Of a stretch of 32,234 bases of DNA, positions 31,935 to 32,234 are shown in pieces (the stretch's first letter is position 1; each line of letters starts with the position of its first letter). Both the position numbers and the translations under genes were made by a program. Origin of the DNA: Pyrinomonadaceae bacterium (GTDB lineage Bacteria > Acidobacteriota > Blastocatellia > Pyrinomonadales > Pyrinomonadaceae); contig JAMQPH010000523.1 in the NCBI GenBank assembly GCA_023717605.1, forward strand, positions 1-32,234, given 5' to 3'. The notes under the pieces are model-generated. The model made no database searches and had not been told where the DNA came from. It saw only the letters and a list, made by a program, of their open reading frames with translations.

Positions 31935-32234
31935 TTATCCAAACAACTCCCAAACCTTCTTAATCACGGCCCGCTGTGCTTTCCGGTCATTGACCGCAAT
32001 AAAGATCGTATCCTCGCCGGCGATCGTACCGACGATTTCCTCGATTGCCGCACCGTCGATATTCACGGCAACGGCAGACGCCATTCCTGGTTCAGTACGC
32101 GCCACCACAAGACTCTCGCCCGCCAAATCGAGACTCAGGAGTCCTCGTGCTGCGGCTCCATTCGAACGCTGCACGGTGTAGTGCCCGTGATGCTTTACAA
32201 CTCCCAACTCCTCCAGGTCGCGGGACACACTCGA
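31935..32234 (-). CDS. argR: Arginine repressor ArgR, 5' end cut by window
   Basis: Only the C-terminal 99 residues are present. They include the end of the winged-helix DNA-binding domain (SSVSRDLEELGVVKHHGHYT, with the SR contact motif) and the whole hexamerisation/arginine-binding domain. The latter has the strongly conserved GTIAGEDTIFIAV (about 67-79). ArgR represses arginine synthesis genes when arginine is bound. It is upstream of and co-directional with argG, so it probably heads or precedes the arginine operon and controls it. Confidence 0.93.
   Translation of the reverse strand, partial: SSVSRDLEELGVVKHHGHYTVQRSNGAAARGLLSLDLAGESLVVARTEPGMASAVAVNIDGAAIEEIVGTIAGEDTIFIAVNDRKAQRAVIKKVWELFG

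Overview
The window reads as ordinary chromosome of a free-living Gram-negative bacterium. It has an RND efflux pump with a TolC-like outer-membrane channel, a DprA-TopA pair, an aerobic benzoyl-CoA (box) pathway and an arginine operon. Gene content, and the many different iterated-word inverted repeats at gene borders, remind me of Acidobacteriota (Blastocatellia-like). That placement is inference; no rRNA is present to settle it.

Layout. (1) 1-5246, minus strand: boxC, boxB, a TetR-family regulator, a crotonase-family hydratase and a second, edge-cut crotonase. The cluster starts at a strong sigma70-like promoter with a palindromic operator candidate just downstream, and looks like a regulated benzoyl-CoA degradation operon. 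BoxA, BoxD and the benzoate-CoA ligase are not in the window. (2) 5323-9305, plus strand: a selenocysteine tRNA with its own promoter, then dprA and topA. (3) 9355-11067: a secreted M28 zinc peptidase. (4) 11077-12609, minus strand: three small envelope-type proteins (YqjD-like, holin-like DUF1469, DUF883-like). (5) 12862-20069, plus strand: TetR repressor, RND adaptor lipoprotein, HAE1-type RND pump and TolC-like channel, with a perfect 16-bp palindrome in front. (6) 20077-23001, minus strand: glycosylasparaginase-like Ntn hydrolase, GNAT acetyltransferase, endonuclease/exonuclease/phosphatase-family protein and a tiny zinc-ribbon membrane protein. (7) 23035-23777: a REP-associated Y1 transposase gene with an amber stop at codon 4, flanked by inverted REP-like repeats. 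(8) 23790-32234, minus strand: the arginine cluster argR(partial)-argG-P-loop protein-argC-tRNA-binding protein-argD-small membrane protein-acylornithine transcarbamylase-argB-orphan PolX N-terminal domain. One 48-residue membrane protein is encoded on the opposite strand inside it.

Most interesting points: the transcarbamylase carries Thr and Ile where N-acetylornithine transcarbamylases have the specificity Glu and the carboxylated Lys, so the pathway may run on N-succinyl intermediates. An uncharacterised P-loop protein sits inside the arginine operon. At least seven sequence-unrelated repeats built from short iterated words, most of them inverted, lie exactly at start or stop codons and in three cases contribute codons to the neighbouring gene. 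The selC-type tRNA and the nonsense-mutated REP transposase are clear from sequence although neither shows as an intact open reading frame.
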